Part shown: positions 1-7,248 of the stretch, one piece after another
Numbering within the stretch: the stretch's first letter is position 1
Layout: the number at the start of each line of letters is the position of its first letter
Assembly (NCBI GenBank): GCA_023265175.1
Contig: JAHFUI010000006.1
Span: 1-46,688 of the forward strand
Direction: 5' to 3'
From: Acidobacteriota bacterium
GTDB lineage: Bacteria > Acidobacteriota > Vicinamibacteria > Vicinamibacterales > CAVVIG01
DNA: 46,688 nt
Position numbers and translations under genes: made by a program
The notes under the pieces: model-generated
Databases searched by the model: none
The model's input: the letters and a program-made list of their open reading frames with translations, nothing else
Told to the model about the DNA's origin: nothing

Positions 1-55
1 TCTCTGCCGACCGCGAGTGGATGATGTAGCCGAAACCAATAGGAGCGTTCAACCA

Positions 56-90
56 AAGGCCATCATCCACAGCGGGTGATGGCCTTTTTG
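56..90 (+). terminator. Rho-independent terminator
   Basis: A perfect 10-bp stem (AAGGCCATCA at 56-65 with TGATGGCCTT at 77-86) encloses an 11-nt loop and runs into five T residues (85-89). In the plus direction this is a textbook intrinsic terminator. It would end a gene lying mostly left of the window; an open frame closes with TAG at 27-29 but is too short to identify. The minus direction has only a short T-run. Confidence 0.8.
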
Positions 91-107
91 CTTTTCAGGG
101 GAGCCCA

Positions 108-287
108 ATGAGTACCGCGAGTACCGCGACTACCGCGAAGCACGAACAACCCGGTCAGACCGAACCGAACGCGGCCCCGCCATGGATTCGCGAGCCGGAG
201 GCGCCCGAGGCCGATCCGAAACAGACGAGCGCCGAACCGGATGTCTCGCAGCCGCCGGAAGAACCCGGGTACGGGCACGGGGTGTAG
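108..287 (+). CDS. Small Pro/Glu-rich hypothetical protein (59 aa)
   Basis: An ORF of 59 codons starts at an ATG preceded by AGGGGAG about 5 nt upstream, a good Shine-Dalgarno match, directly after an intrinsic terminator. The product is hydrophilic and low in complexity. It begins with a Ser/Thr/Ala run (MSTASTATTAK) and continues with Pro, Glu, Gln and Ala, including PPW, EPEAPEADP and a C-terminal GYGHGV. It has no signal peptide, membrane segment or recognisable domain and is probably disordered. The last base of its TAG stop is also the first base of a heptanucleotide repeat. I do not recognise the family. The ribosome site and the terminator just upstream argue that it is a real short transcription unit, but coding is unproven. 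Confidence 0.45.
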   Translation: MSTASTATTAKHEQPGQTEPNAAPPWIREPEAPEADPKQTSAEPDVSQPPEEPGYGHGV

Positions 288-342
288 TCGTCAGTCGTCA
301 GTCGTCAGTCGTCAGTCGTCAGTCGTCAGTCACCAGTCGTCA
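287..342. repeat. GTCGTCA heptanucleotide tandem repeat, 8 units
   Basis: Eight consecutive 7-bp units lie between the small ORF and the convergent VWFA gene. Seven are exact GTCGTCA and one (329-335) reads GTCACCA. A degenerate unit follows at 343-349. Seven is not a multiple of three and the array lies outside coding sequence, so copy number can vary freely by slippage. Confidence 0.9.
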
Positions 343-373
343 GTCTGTAGTGTCCGGGTGTGGTTGGACCGTA

Positions 374-2407
374 TCACCGCGGCGCGATCGTGAACGGCAC
401 GTCACGCGAGACGGCGCTGTCGCCCACGCGCGATCGCGCCTGCACGCGCAGAACGTAACCGCCAGGCGGGAAATCCTGCAATGCGATGCGCACGAGATGG
501 CTGTACGCGTCGCTCTTCGTCTGCCGCTCGTCGCTCGAACGCCCATCCTCGCTCTTGAAGACGGCCTGTCCGTCGCCGGCGAGCACGGTCGTCAGAATGT
601 CGACGATGTGCGAGCCCTTCAGGTCACTGTCGTAGATCTCGGCGAACACGGCGATCTCGTCATTCTGAGTGAACGTGCGCAGGGCGGTCGGCGCGCGCGG
701 CATCACCGCTTTGAGCCGGTCGTCGTAGGCCGCGACCAGCGCCGGATTCGACAACGCCGATGTCAACACCAGGCCGCTCATGGCCAGCGGCGTTTTCCGG
801 TCGATGAAGTCCGGCACTTCCAGATCGTAGAGCACCGATCCGATGTGACGGCTGTTCCCGTCGTGCGCCGCGACGCGAAGCTGGTACGTGCCCGGCTGGA
901 GATCCAGCCGCTGGAAGGTCCGTAGCGCACTGTCGCCGACGAGGGTTGCCGTTTCCGGCTTCAACGACAGGCGGATGTGGGCCGTGCGGCTCGCCTTGAT
1001 GCCCTTCCTGTCCGCAGCGACGTAGGTCAGCTCCACTTGATCGGGCAGCCGGCCGCTCGCGTCCGTTCGCGTGAGCCCGAGATCGCGACCGCGCAGCTCG
1101 GTGCCGACGAGCACCGACGCGTTCCGGCCATCGCCTTTGAACGCTGTCGCGAACACCGTCAAGGTGAGCCCACTGATCGGCACCGAGCTGTTGAGGGCCG
1201 TGCGCAGCTCCGCCGGCATGGTTCCAGCCGCAGGCTGGGCCACTGCGGTCTTCTTCGGAGACGCGTACCCTTTTCGCGCGCGCACGTCGACACCCTGCCG
1301 GTTCACCTTCACGTCGATGGTGTGGAAGGTGCCGGCGCGTTTGTCGGCCGGCGGCATGTAGGCCAGGACGTAGTACGAGCTGGCGTCGGCGACGACGCGA
1401 TCGAAGGCCATGGCGAAGTTGTTGGAGTGCACGAGCGCCACGCCGCCCGTCTCATGCGCGAGCGCGCGCAGGCTGTCGGCTCCAGTCCTGAGCTCGGTGT
1501 CCTCCTCATCGAGCAGCGCGCCTCCGCCTCGTGGGTCGATCGTGAAGATGCTGACGTTGGCCTGCGCGGCCGCGGCGACCGCCTCACGCATTTCGTCGGC
1601 GATCCTGGATCTCGCGTTGTTCCCGAAGATTGAGCTGTCGTCGTCGTAGGTAAAGCCGGCGAGGCCCTCGCTCAACAGAATCAGCGCCTTGCGGCGTCCC
1701 GGCATGGTTCCGCCCATCCACTCGGCGAAGCCGCGGATCGACTGGAGCGTGCTGGCAGCGTCGAGCTGGCGATCGACATCATCCATGGGCGATCCTGGAC
1801 CACCGCCTCGCGCGCTGCTCCTCGATTCACGGATCATCGTCTGCGCCATCTGGTCCTTGCGGCCGAAAAACTGATCGACCACCGCGAGCAGCAGCCGGCG
1901 ATTGTTCGTGAAGCTTTGTCCCACATTCGAGCGGCCGGTGTACATGACCGCCATCAAATCGTCATCGTGGAAGTGCTGTTCGATGAACCGCCGGGCCGCC
2001 GTCTTGACATACGGCGAGCGCACGCCGTCCGTGTTGATGTCGTCGAGCACCAGCAGGTACACCCGCCCTTCGAATGGACGTTCGTTGGTTCGCACGTCAG
2101 GCTCGACCGGCCGGCTGGACGGTGCTCGATCGGGAGGTTGATTCGCCAGGTCGACCAGCGCGAACGCGGAGATCGGCTGCGGCTTGCCGTCCTGGAGAAT
2201 CGTGAAGTCGTCCTTCGTCAGGCCGCGGACGAAGTGGCCTTGCTTGTCGGTGACGACGGCGTCGACGACGACGACATTGGTTTCGGATTTGAAGGTCGGC
2301 GGCGGAGGCGGTGCGTCAGGCCTGTTCTGGCCGGCCGACACGCCGGTCCCGAGCAGGAGCAGGGCCAGAAGGGCGTGGCGCGGTTGGGGAGAGAGCCGGC
2401 TCTTCAC
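374..2407 (-). CDS. VWFA-related acidobacterial secreted protein
   Basis: Predicted exported protein of 677 aa resembling the VWFA-related family that is expanded in Acidobacteria. A hydrophobic signal (HALLALLLLGTGVSA) is followed by a beta-rich N-terminal domain with the family hallmarks VVVDAVVTDKQG and LTKDDFTILQDGKPQ. Next comes the von Willebrand A-like core (VYLLVLDDINTDG, RKALILLSEGLAGFTYDD, VSIFTIDPRGGG, LAHETGGVALVHSNNF). A C-terminal beta-sandwich-like region of about 280 residues follows. The chosen start is a GTG whose TG is shared with the TGA of the upstream GMC gene (4-bp GTGA overlap), which implies translational coupling; longer in-frame extensions are shadows of the GMC gene. 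The role is unknown; VWA domains usually mediate protein-protein or metal-dependent adhesion. Last gene of the 4831-374 minus-strand unit. Confidence 0.85.
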   Translation of the reverse strand: MKSRLSPQPRHALLALLLLGTGVSAGQNRPDAPPPPPTFKSETNVVVVDAVVTDKQGHFVRGLTKDDFTILQDGKPQPISAFALVDLANQPPDRAPSSRPVEPDVRTNERPFEGRVYLLVLDDINTDGVRSPYVKTAARRFIEQHFHDDDLMAVMYTGRSNVGQSFTNNRRLLLAVVDQFFGRKDQMAQTMIRESRSSARGGGPGSPMDDVDRQLDAASTLQSIRGFAEWMGGTMPGRRKALILLSEGLAGFTYDDDSSIFGNNARSRIADEMREAVAAAAQANVSIFTIDPRGGGALLDEEDTELRTGADSLRALAHETGGVALVHSNNFAMAFDRVVADASSYYVLAYMPPADKRAGTFHTIDVKVNRQGVDVRARKGYASPKKTAVAQPAAGTMPAELRTALNSSVPISGLTLTVFATAFKGDGRNASVLVGTELRGRDLGLTRTDASGRLPDQVELTYVAADRKGIKASRTAHIRLSLKPETATLVGDSALRTFQRLDLQPGTYQLRVAAHDGNSRHIGSVLYDLEVPDFIDRKTPLAMSGLVLTSALSNPALVAAYDDRLKAVMPRAPTALRTFTQNDEIAVFAEIYDSDLKGSHIVDILTTVLAGDGQAVFKSEDGRSSDERQTKSDAYSHLVRIALQDFPPGGYVLRVQARSRVGDSAVSRDVPFTIAPR

Positions 2408-4125
2408 GCTCTGCGATTCGCGATCGCGTCGAAATTCCTGGCCAGGTGTTCGGCCGTTCGCCACGCCAGGGCCTGCGCCGTGAGCGTCGGATTGCGCGCG
2501 CCGCTCGTGCCCATTACCGACGCGCCCAGCACTCCGAGGTTCGACGCTTCGTGGGAAAGTCCCCATCGATCCACGACGTTCGTCTCGGGGTTGTCGCCCA
2601 TGCGCGTGCCGCCGTACGCGTGCGTCGTCGGTCCCATCGAGCCGAGCGGTCCGTGCTCGATCGCGACGGCGCCCGCCGTGCGGTACCACTGTTCCATCTT
2701 GTTCTGGATGAACGCCGCGAGCTTCCGCTCGTTGTCCTTGTAGTCGGCGGTGATCCGGCAGACGGGAAACCCGAGCGGATCCCTCACCTCCGGATCGAGA
2801 TCCAGGTAGTTGTCCTCGTACGGCAGCGTCGTCTTCTGTAGATACGACGTGTTCGTCCGGTCGGCGTTCTGGCTGACGAACGCCTTCCACTCCGACCCCC
2901 ACGACTTCGTCGTCTTGCCGAACGTCGTCATGCCGGCGGCCACGATCGGGCGTCTGTCCGAGTACACCCACAGGTTGCCGCCGCCGATGAACTCCACGCT
3001 CGCATGATCGAAGTTGTCGTCGGCCCAGTCGTCGATCGCGACGCCTTGCGCCGGCAGGCCGTACCAACTGTTCGTGTTCCACGGAAAGAGCGCCGTGATG
3101 CCAGCCGTCTGCGCGTGGCTGAAGTAATGGCGCCCGACCTGGCCGTGATTGTTCGACAAGCCGCGGGGAAACGGCCGTGACTTTGACAAGAGGAGGAGTC
3201 GGACGTTTTCGTACGTGTAGCTCGCGAGGAGGACGACTTTGGCCGGCTGGAAGTACTCGGCCCCATCCGTTACGTAGCTCACACCGGAGACGCGTGCGTT
3301 GCCTTCGTTCACGTCCAGGGATGTCACGTGCGCGCGGGTGACCACCTTCAAGCGTCCTGTAGCCTGCGCCTTCGGGATCGTCGTGACCGCCGTCGAGCTC
3401 TTCGCGTCGACGTGACACCCGCCACGGTTGCAGTAGCCGTGATACATGCACACGGACCGGTTCTGATACCGCTGCGAGTTGATGGCGGCGGGTCCGGGGA
3501 ACGGATGCCAGCCGAGCGTGCGGCCGGCCGCCGCCATCAGATCGGTGAAACCGCTGCCGCGGAGCGGAGGCATCGGATAGCCGCGCCGGCGCGCGCCTTC
3601 GAAGATGTTGCCGCGGCGATCGATGTTCCCGCCGACGTTGCCCGCCGCACCAGACACGCCGATCTCGTACTCGACCTTGTCATAGTACGGCTCGAGCTCC
3701 TCGATGCCGAACGGCCAGTCTTCGACCGTCGAGCCTTTGGGAATGCGCGCCGCGCCGTACCGGCGCGTCGTTTCGCTGACGACCTTGAAGTCCCACGGGT
3801 TCAGCCGCCAGCTCTGCGCCCAGTAGTGAAGCGTCGTGCCGCCCACCGCGTTCATCATTGGATGGATGGCGACCCGCGGCGACATCGGCGACGACGCGTC
3901 CGGCCGATGCGTCGGAATCTCGTGATTGGTCTTCTGCACCGATTGCGGCCAGCCGCGGAAGTTGTTTCGCAACTCGTCGGGCGCGAAGTCGCGCTTCGTC
4001 AACCATGTGCCGGCTTCAAGACCCACCACGTCGAGCCCCGCCTGGGCCAGCGGCAGCGCGGCGACGCCGCCGGCAGCCCCAAGACCGACGATGACGACGT
4101 CGGCCTCTTTCAATCGAATGGGCAT
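2404..4125 (-). CDS. GMC-family FAD-dependent oxidoreductase (gluconate/sugar dehydrogenase large-subunit type)
   Basis: Flavoprotein of 573 aa. Near the N-terminus is the FAD-binding loop GLGAAGG (about residues 14-20) followed by GLEAG. Further GMC signatures are NAVGGTTLHYW and the C-terminal block GGTRMGDNPETNVVD ... GTSGARNPTLTAQALAWRTA. That block carries the substrate-side Asn (the family's His/Asn position) and the last FAD contacts. Length matches the dehydrogenase large subunits that pair with a small Tat-signal subunit. It has no signal peptide; the gene just upstream encodes that small subunit with a Tat signal, so the folded flavoprotein is probably exported as a hitchhiker (known for gluconate/fructose/glucose FAD dehydrogenases). 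The expected reaction is oxidation of a sugar, sugar acid or alcohol with electrons passed to a cytochrome. The substrate cannot be told from sequence. Confidence 0.9.
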   Translation of the reverse strand: MPIRLKEADVVIVGLGAAGGVAALPLAQAGLDVVGLEAGTWLTKRDFAPDELRNNFRGWPQSVQKTNHEIPTHRPDASSPMSPRVAIHPMMNAVGGTTLHYWAQSWRLNPWDFKVVSETTRRYGAARIPKGSTVEDWPFGIEELEPYYDKVEYEIGVSGAAGNVGGNIDRRGNIFEGARRRGYPMPPLRGSGFTDLMAAAGRTLGWHPFPGPAAINSQRYQNRSVCMYHGYCNRGGCHVDAKSSTAVTTIPKAQATGRLKVVTRAHVTSLDVNEGNARVSGVSYVTDGAEYFQPAKVVLLASYTYENVRLLLLSKSRPFPRGLSNNHGQVGRHYFSHAQTAGITALFPWNTNSWYGLPAQGVAIDDWADDNFDHASVEFIGGGNLWVYSDRRPIVAAGMTTFGKTTKSWGSEWKAFVSQNADRTNTSYLQKTTLPYEDNYLDLDPEVRDPLGFPVCRITADYKDNERKLAAFIQNKMEQWYRTAGAVAIEHGPLGSMGPTTHAYGGTRMGDNPETNVVDRWGLSHEASNLGVLGASVMGTSGARNPTLTAQALAWRTAEHLARNFDAIANRRA

Positions 4126-4136
4126 GACTTCGTGGT

Positions 4137-4170
4137 CCGTGCTACGTGCTCATGCTCAGTGCTCGTGCCA
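4137..4170. repeat. GTGCTC-type short-period intergenic repeat
   Basis: The 52-bp gap between subunit 3 and the GMC gene is mostly a degenerate tandem of GTGCT(C/A) units (GTGCTACGTGCTCATGCTC then AGTGCTCGTGCC). It is one of several unrelated short-period repeats that occupy gene junctions in this window. Confidence 0.6.
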
Positions 4171-4177
4171 CCCGTCT

Positions 4178-4831
4178 TCATTTCGTAAACATGTCGTAGT
4201 CGTACGCCGACTTGTGATTGCTCGGAACGTCGGCACCGAGACGCTGCTCGTCGGGCGTGACGATGGTGCGGACGCCCGGATAGCCGATCATGTCCCAGCC
4301 GACGAAGTTCGCGTTGCCGCCGTAGAACGGATCGCAGAACGTCCCCTGGATGGTGTGAGTCCTGACCAGGTTGAAGAACTCGGCCGAGCCGCCGGGGAAC
4401 CCGGTTGCCGTGCCGGACTCGACATCGATCAGGACCCCGTCCTGCTCCGCGGCGGAGAGCGCGGCGAACGGCCGGCCGCGGGTCGAGCGCGCGTACTGGT
4501 CGAGGGCGTTGAGCCCGGCTTGATAGGTTGGCCGCGAGGACGCCAGGGCACCGCCAAGCGCACGGTCGATGTAATGGACCGCGCGCGCCTCGCTGGCGCC
4601 CGGACCGTTCGCGTCGGTCGGGATCAGCCGGGCGGCGATCGCTTCCAGGATGTCGGACTCCGCCGCGGTGAGGTTCGCGATCGGATCGCGCGCCGCCGGC
4701 CCGACCGCCGCTGCTGTCGTTTGGGCCCCCGCGGCCTCATCCCCGGCCGCGAACGCCGGCGCCACCGCCGCAACCGCACCCGCGAGTCCGGCGCGTTTCA
4801 GCAGCTCGCGTCGTGAGATGAATACGGTCAT
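4178..4831 (-). CDS. Gluconate 2-dehydrogenase subunit 3 family protein, Tat-exported
   Basis: Small partner subunit of 217 aa for the adjacent GMC flavoprotein. The N-terminus carries a twin-arginine signal (SRRELLKRAGLAG at about residues 6-18, then an Ala-rich stretch). The mature part starts with the family motif ESDILEAIAARLIPTD and ends with the aromatic block DPFYGGNANFVGWDMIGYPG. The start at 4831 is preferred over an upstream in-frame Met because the Tat motif then sits at the N-terminus and GGAG lies about 7 nt upstream. In known enzymes this subunit stabilises the flavoprotein and takes it through the Tat pore. The 52-bp gap to the GMC gene holds a short-period repeat. No cytochrome c subunit follows directly; two cytochrome c genes lie elsewhere in the window. 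Confidence 0.88.
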   Translation of the reverse strand: MTVFISRRELLKRAGLAGAVAAVAPAFAAGDEAAGAQTTAAAVGPAARDPIANLTAAESDILEAIAARLIPTDANGPGASEARAVHYIDRALGGALASSRPTYQAGLNALDQYARSTRGRPFAALSAAEQDGVLIDVESGTATGFPGGSAEFFNLVRTHTIQGTFCDPFYGGNANFVGWDMIGYPGVRTIVTPDEQRLGADVPSNHKSAYDYDMFTK

Positions 4832-4893
4832 CGGACGTCTCCATGGTCCGCCTGAAGGCCTGTGCATTAGACCTAATCCACAGGCAAGCATTG

Positions 4894-4922
4894 AACCACG
4901 ACGGACACAAAGGACACGAAGC
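4894..4922. repeat. Half copy (left arm) of the ACCACAAAGGACAC element
   Basis: The sequence AACCACGACGGACACAAAGG followed by ACACGAAGC matches the left arm of the dispersed inverted repeat described at 18524-18599, but no right arm follows. It lies in the 5' region of the subunit 3 gene, between it and the alpha/beta hydrolase gene. Confidence 0.75.
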
Positions 4923-4939
4923 AAATCCTCTCGGGCTCT

Positions 4940-6244
4940 TTAGCCGGACGCGTCCGCCATGAATTCGAGCTCCGGCAGGAGGAAGTCGCGGAATACTGGA
5001 TAGTTCTCAGTCATCGGGAAGTGGCCGATGCCGTTCATGATGATAAGGCGCGATCCGCGTATCGCGTTTGCGACCTCGCGAGTCATGTCCGGCGTGCACG
5101 AATAGTCGTACGCGCCGGTCAGCAGCGAGACCTTGCACAGCTCGGTGTCGATCCGCGTGATCTCCTGGCGCCCGTCCCAATCGAGGCTGTAGAAATGGAC
5201 GTCGCCCGCATAGACGCCCGGACCGGACTGGCTGTAGTACCACCAGTTCTCGCGGGCGTTCGTCTCCGCGCTCGTCGGGGCGCAGAGACCGTAGGTGTAG
5301 CTCGCGACGAGCTCGCCGCCGTGAATCGCCGGATGATGCAGGTACTCGTTGTATCGCCCGGGGGCGTACGCGGAGCTCTCGAGCCCGATGACGCCGCGCA
5401 GCTCCTTCTGATATTCGGCGGCGATCTTCAGCACGATCGCGCCGCCCATCGAGCACCCCATGACGACCGGCCGTCTGAGGTCCAGCGCCTCCCAGACCGC
5501 TCGGATGATGCGCACGTACTCGTCGGTCTTCAACAGGTACTTCGCGAGCCACCAGCCGTCGGGAGGATTCGAGCGGCCGTGATGCGGCATGTCGAACGCA
5601 ATGACGCGATACCGTGAGGTGATCGCCGGATCGTTGAGAAGATGGCGGTACTGCCGGCTGTCGGCGCCCGCGGTGTGAAGGCAGAGCAGCGGGACGCCCT
5701 CGCCGGCACTTTCGAAATACAGGCGGTGGTTTACCCCGCCAATTTCGAGATTCAGATACCGTCCGACGATGGGCTCGAACCGACCGGAGGACGCCGAGGG
5801 CGCGGAGGATGCGCAAGAGCCCGCGGTCGCGGACCCCGCAACCGCAGCCTCTCGGTCCTCTCCATGAACAGACCGCATGATGTTCATCGCCCGATGCAGC
5901 GCCCGCGCGTGTTGCATGGCGACAAGCGTGTCGCCTTCGAGCACGAAGTCCGGCACGCGCATCAGCATGGCGAAGAAATCATGGTAGAGCGGCTCGGGCA
6001 CCTTTGCGAAAAACCTCGCCCAGATCTCCGGGCTCGCCCGAAACCCAAACGCGCACCTGACGTCGATCTTCGGCGACAGGATGATCTCGACAATCTTGCC
6101 GCGCTCGAACCGCAGGATGCACCTGGTGTCGCCGGAGACCAGCGAGAACGCGGTCGTGAACCAGTCGCCAATCACCTGCATCTCCGGATCGCCGTTGATG
6201 CGCTCCTGCACGCGCGTCAGCCATGGTTGTGAGAAAGCAGTCAT
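4940..6244 (-). CDS. SCP2-like domain fused to alpha/beta hydrolase
   Basis: Two-part protein of 434 aa without a signal peptide. Residues about 1-125 (DWFTTAFSLVSGDTRCILRF, then RGKIVEI) resemble an SCP2-type sterol-carrier fold, a small lipid-binding domain. A low-complexity Ala/Ser linker (about 131-154) follows. Residues about 160-434 form an alpha/beta hydrolase: oxyanion region CLHTAG near 188, FDMPHHGRS near 218, nucleophile elbow GCSMGG with Ser265, acid in GAYDYSCTP, and His in GIGHFPMTENYP. The family hydrolyses esters or C-C bonds; the lipid-binding part suggests a hydrophobic substrate. The start at 6244 was taken because upstream in-frame sequence (to 6343) lies in the divergent promoter region and overlaps the next gene's start. 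The DNA encoding the linker resembles an intergenic repeat (see findings). Confidence 0.8.
   Translation of the reverse strand: MTAFSQPWLTRVQERINGDPEMQVIGDWFTTAFSLVSGDTRCILRFERGKIVEIILSPKIDVRCAFGFRASPEIWARFFAKVPEPLYHDFFAMLMRVPDFVLEGDTLVAMQHARALHRAMNIMRSVHGEDREAAVAGSATAGSCASSAPSASSGRFEPIVGRYLNLEIGGVNHRLYFESAGEGVPLLCLHTAGADSRQYRHLLNDPAITSRYRVIAFDMPHHGRSNPPDGWWLAKYLLKTDEYVRIIRAVWEALDLRRPVVMGCSMGGAIVLKIAAEYQKELRGVIGLESSAYAPGRYNEYLHHPAIHGGELVASYTYGLCAPTSAETNARENWWYYSQSGPGVYAGDVHFYSLDWDGRQEITRIDTELCKVSLLTGAYDYSCTPDMTREVANAIRGSRLIIMNGIGHFPMTENYPVFRDFLLPELEFMADASG
5782..5820. repeat. GAGGACGC-type 9-bp-periodic repeat inside a coding linker
   Basis: On the plus strand this stretch reads GGAGGACGCCGAGGGCGCGG then AGGATGCGC, with about 9-bp periodicity. 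It resembles the intergenic GCGGAGGACGCAGAGGAGGC repeat at 26936-26973. On the minus strand it encodes the Ser/Ala linker (about residues 141-154) joining the two domains of the SCP2-hydrolase fusion. Confidence 0.4.
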
Positions 6245-6342
6245 CGAATTGCCACGGACGATACACCGGACACCGCATCCCAGGAAATGATTTCTCGGCC
6301 TGATATTCGGCTGCGCGGCCGGCCGCCATTTGTGGTAAACCA

Positions 6343-7248
6343 ATGCCCATGCGCAACCTCAATCGAACGATGATTGGCAGTCTGCTTCTCCTGGCGATGG
6401 CGGGCGGCGTTCGGCCGGTGTTCGCGCAGGTTGATTTTTCCGGGGAATGGGCACCCCGCTTTTACGAGGACCAGCCGGAGCGGGTCCCCGGTCCGGAGCT
6501 CGGCGACTACCTCGGGCTGCCGATCAACGACGCCGCGCGGTTGCGGGCGGACAGTTGGGAAGGATCGATGCTGACGCTGCCGGAATGGCAGTGCCGTCCG
6601 CATGGCGCCGACTACATCTGGCGTGGACCTTCGCCGCTCACGATTCGGAAGGAGGAAGATCCGCTCACCCGCGAGATCACCGCGTTTCACGCCGAATGGC
6701 TCCGTTCGATCGACAACCCGGTCTACCTGGATGGCCGTCCGCATCCCTCCGAGGATGCGCTCCACAAGTGGGGCGGCTTCGCCACCGGGAAGTGGGACGG
6801 TGACATGCTGACAATCACCGTGACGCACCTCAAAGAGGGGTACATCCGGCGCAATGGGCTGCCGCGCAGCGAGCAGGCGACGGTCACCGAGCACTGGATG
6901 CGTCACGGCGACTTCCTGACCGTCGTCACGATCGTGAACGACCCGGTGTACCTGACGGAGCCGTTCATTCGCAGCACGGACTATGAATTGGACCTGCATC
7001 AGCACGTTCCCCCGTATCCGTGCGAGATGGTGACCGAGATCGAGCGGCCCAAAGGCGTGATCCCGCACCATCTGCCTGGAACCAATAACGATCTTCGGGA
7101 GTTCTCCGAGCGGCACGGCATCCCGTTCGAGGCGACGAGAGGCGGCGCGGAAACGGCCTATCCGGACTACCGGAAGAAGTTGAAGCAGATGCCGCCGCCG
7201 GCCACGACGCGGCCGCCGCTGCCCAACCGCAACGAGGGACAACAATGA
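6343..7248 (+). CDS. Secreted protein of unknown function, FSGEW family, paralogue 1
   Basis: Exported protein of 301 aa. A signal peptide (MIGSLLLLAMAGGVRPVFA, cleavage before Q) is followed by VDFSGEWAPRFYED, a motif common at the mature N-terminus of acidobacterial secreted proteins of unknown role. Aromatic and charged patches follow (WLRSIDNPVYLDGRPHP, GGFATGKWDGDMLTITVTH). The segment YIRRNGLPRSEQATVTEHW ... VNDPVYLTEPFIRSTDY aligns with YLQKNGVPYSANAVLTEYF ... VEDPQYLTGRFVRSTHY in the gene at 8269, so the two are paralogues. The C-terminus is Pro-rich. ATGs at 6343 and 6349 are both possible starts. It overlaps the following MBL gene by 4 bp (ATGA), so the two are translationally coupled. 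I see no catalytic motif. Confidence 0.75.
   Translation: MPMRNLNRTMIGSLLLLAMAGGVRPVFAQVDFSGEWAPRFYEDQPERVPGPELGDYLGLPINDAARLRADSWEGSMLTLPEWQCRPHGADYIWRGPSPLTIRKEEDPLTREITAFHAEWLRSIDNPVYLDGRPHPSEDALHKWGGFATGKWDGDMLTITVTHLKEGYIRRNGLPRSEQATVTEHWMRHGDFLTVVTIVNDPVYLTEPFIRSTDYELDLHQHVPPYPCEMVTEIERPKGVIPHHLPGTNNDLREFSERHGIPFEATRGGAETAYPDYRKKLKQMPPPATTRPPLPNRNEGQQ

Noticed and set aside
287-349. CRISPR array
   Set aside because: Seven-bp units without spacers and no cas genes; this is a simple tandem repeat. The same applies to the 8- and 9-bp periodic repeats.
182-925. Long plus-strand open frame opposite the VWFA gene
   Set aside because: Arg-rich, low-complexity translation typical of the antisense frame of GC-rich coding DNA. 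No ribosome site, and the minus-strand VWFA gene has recognisable domain motifs.
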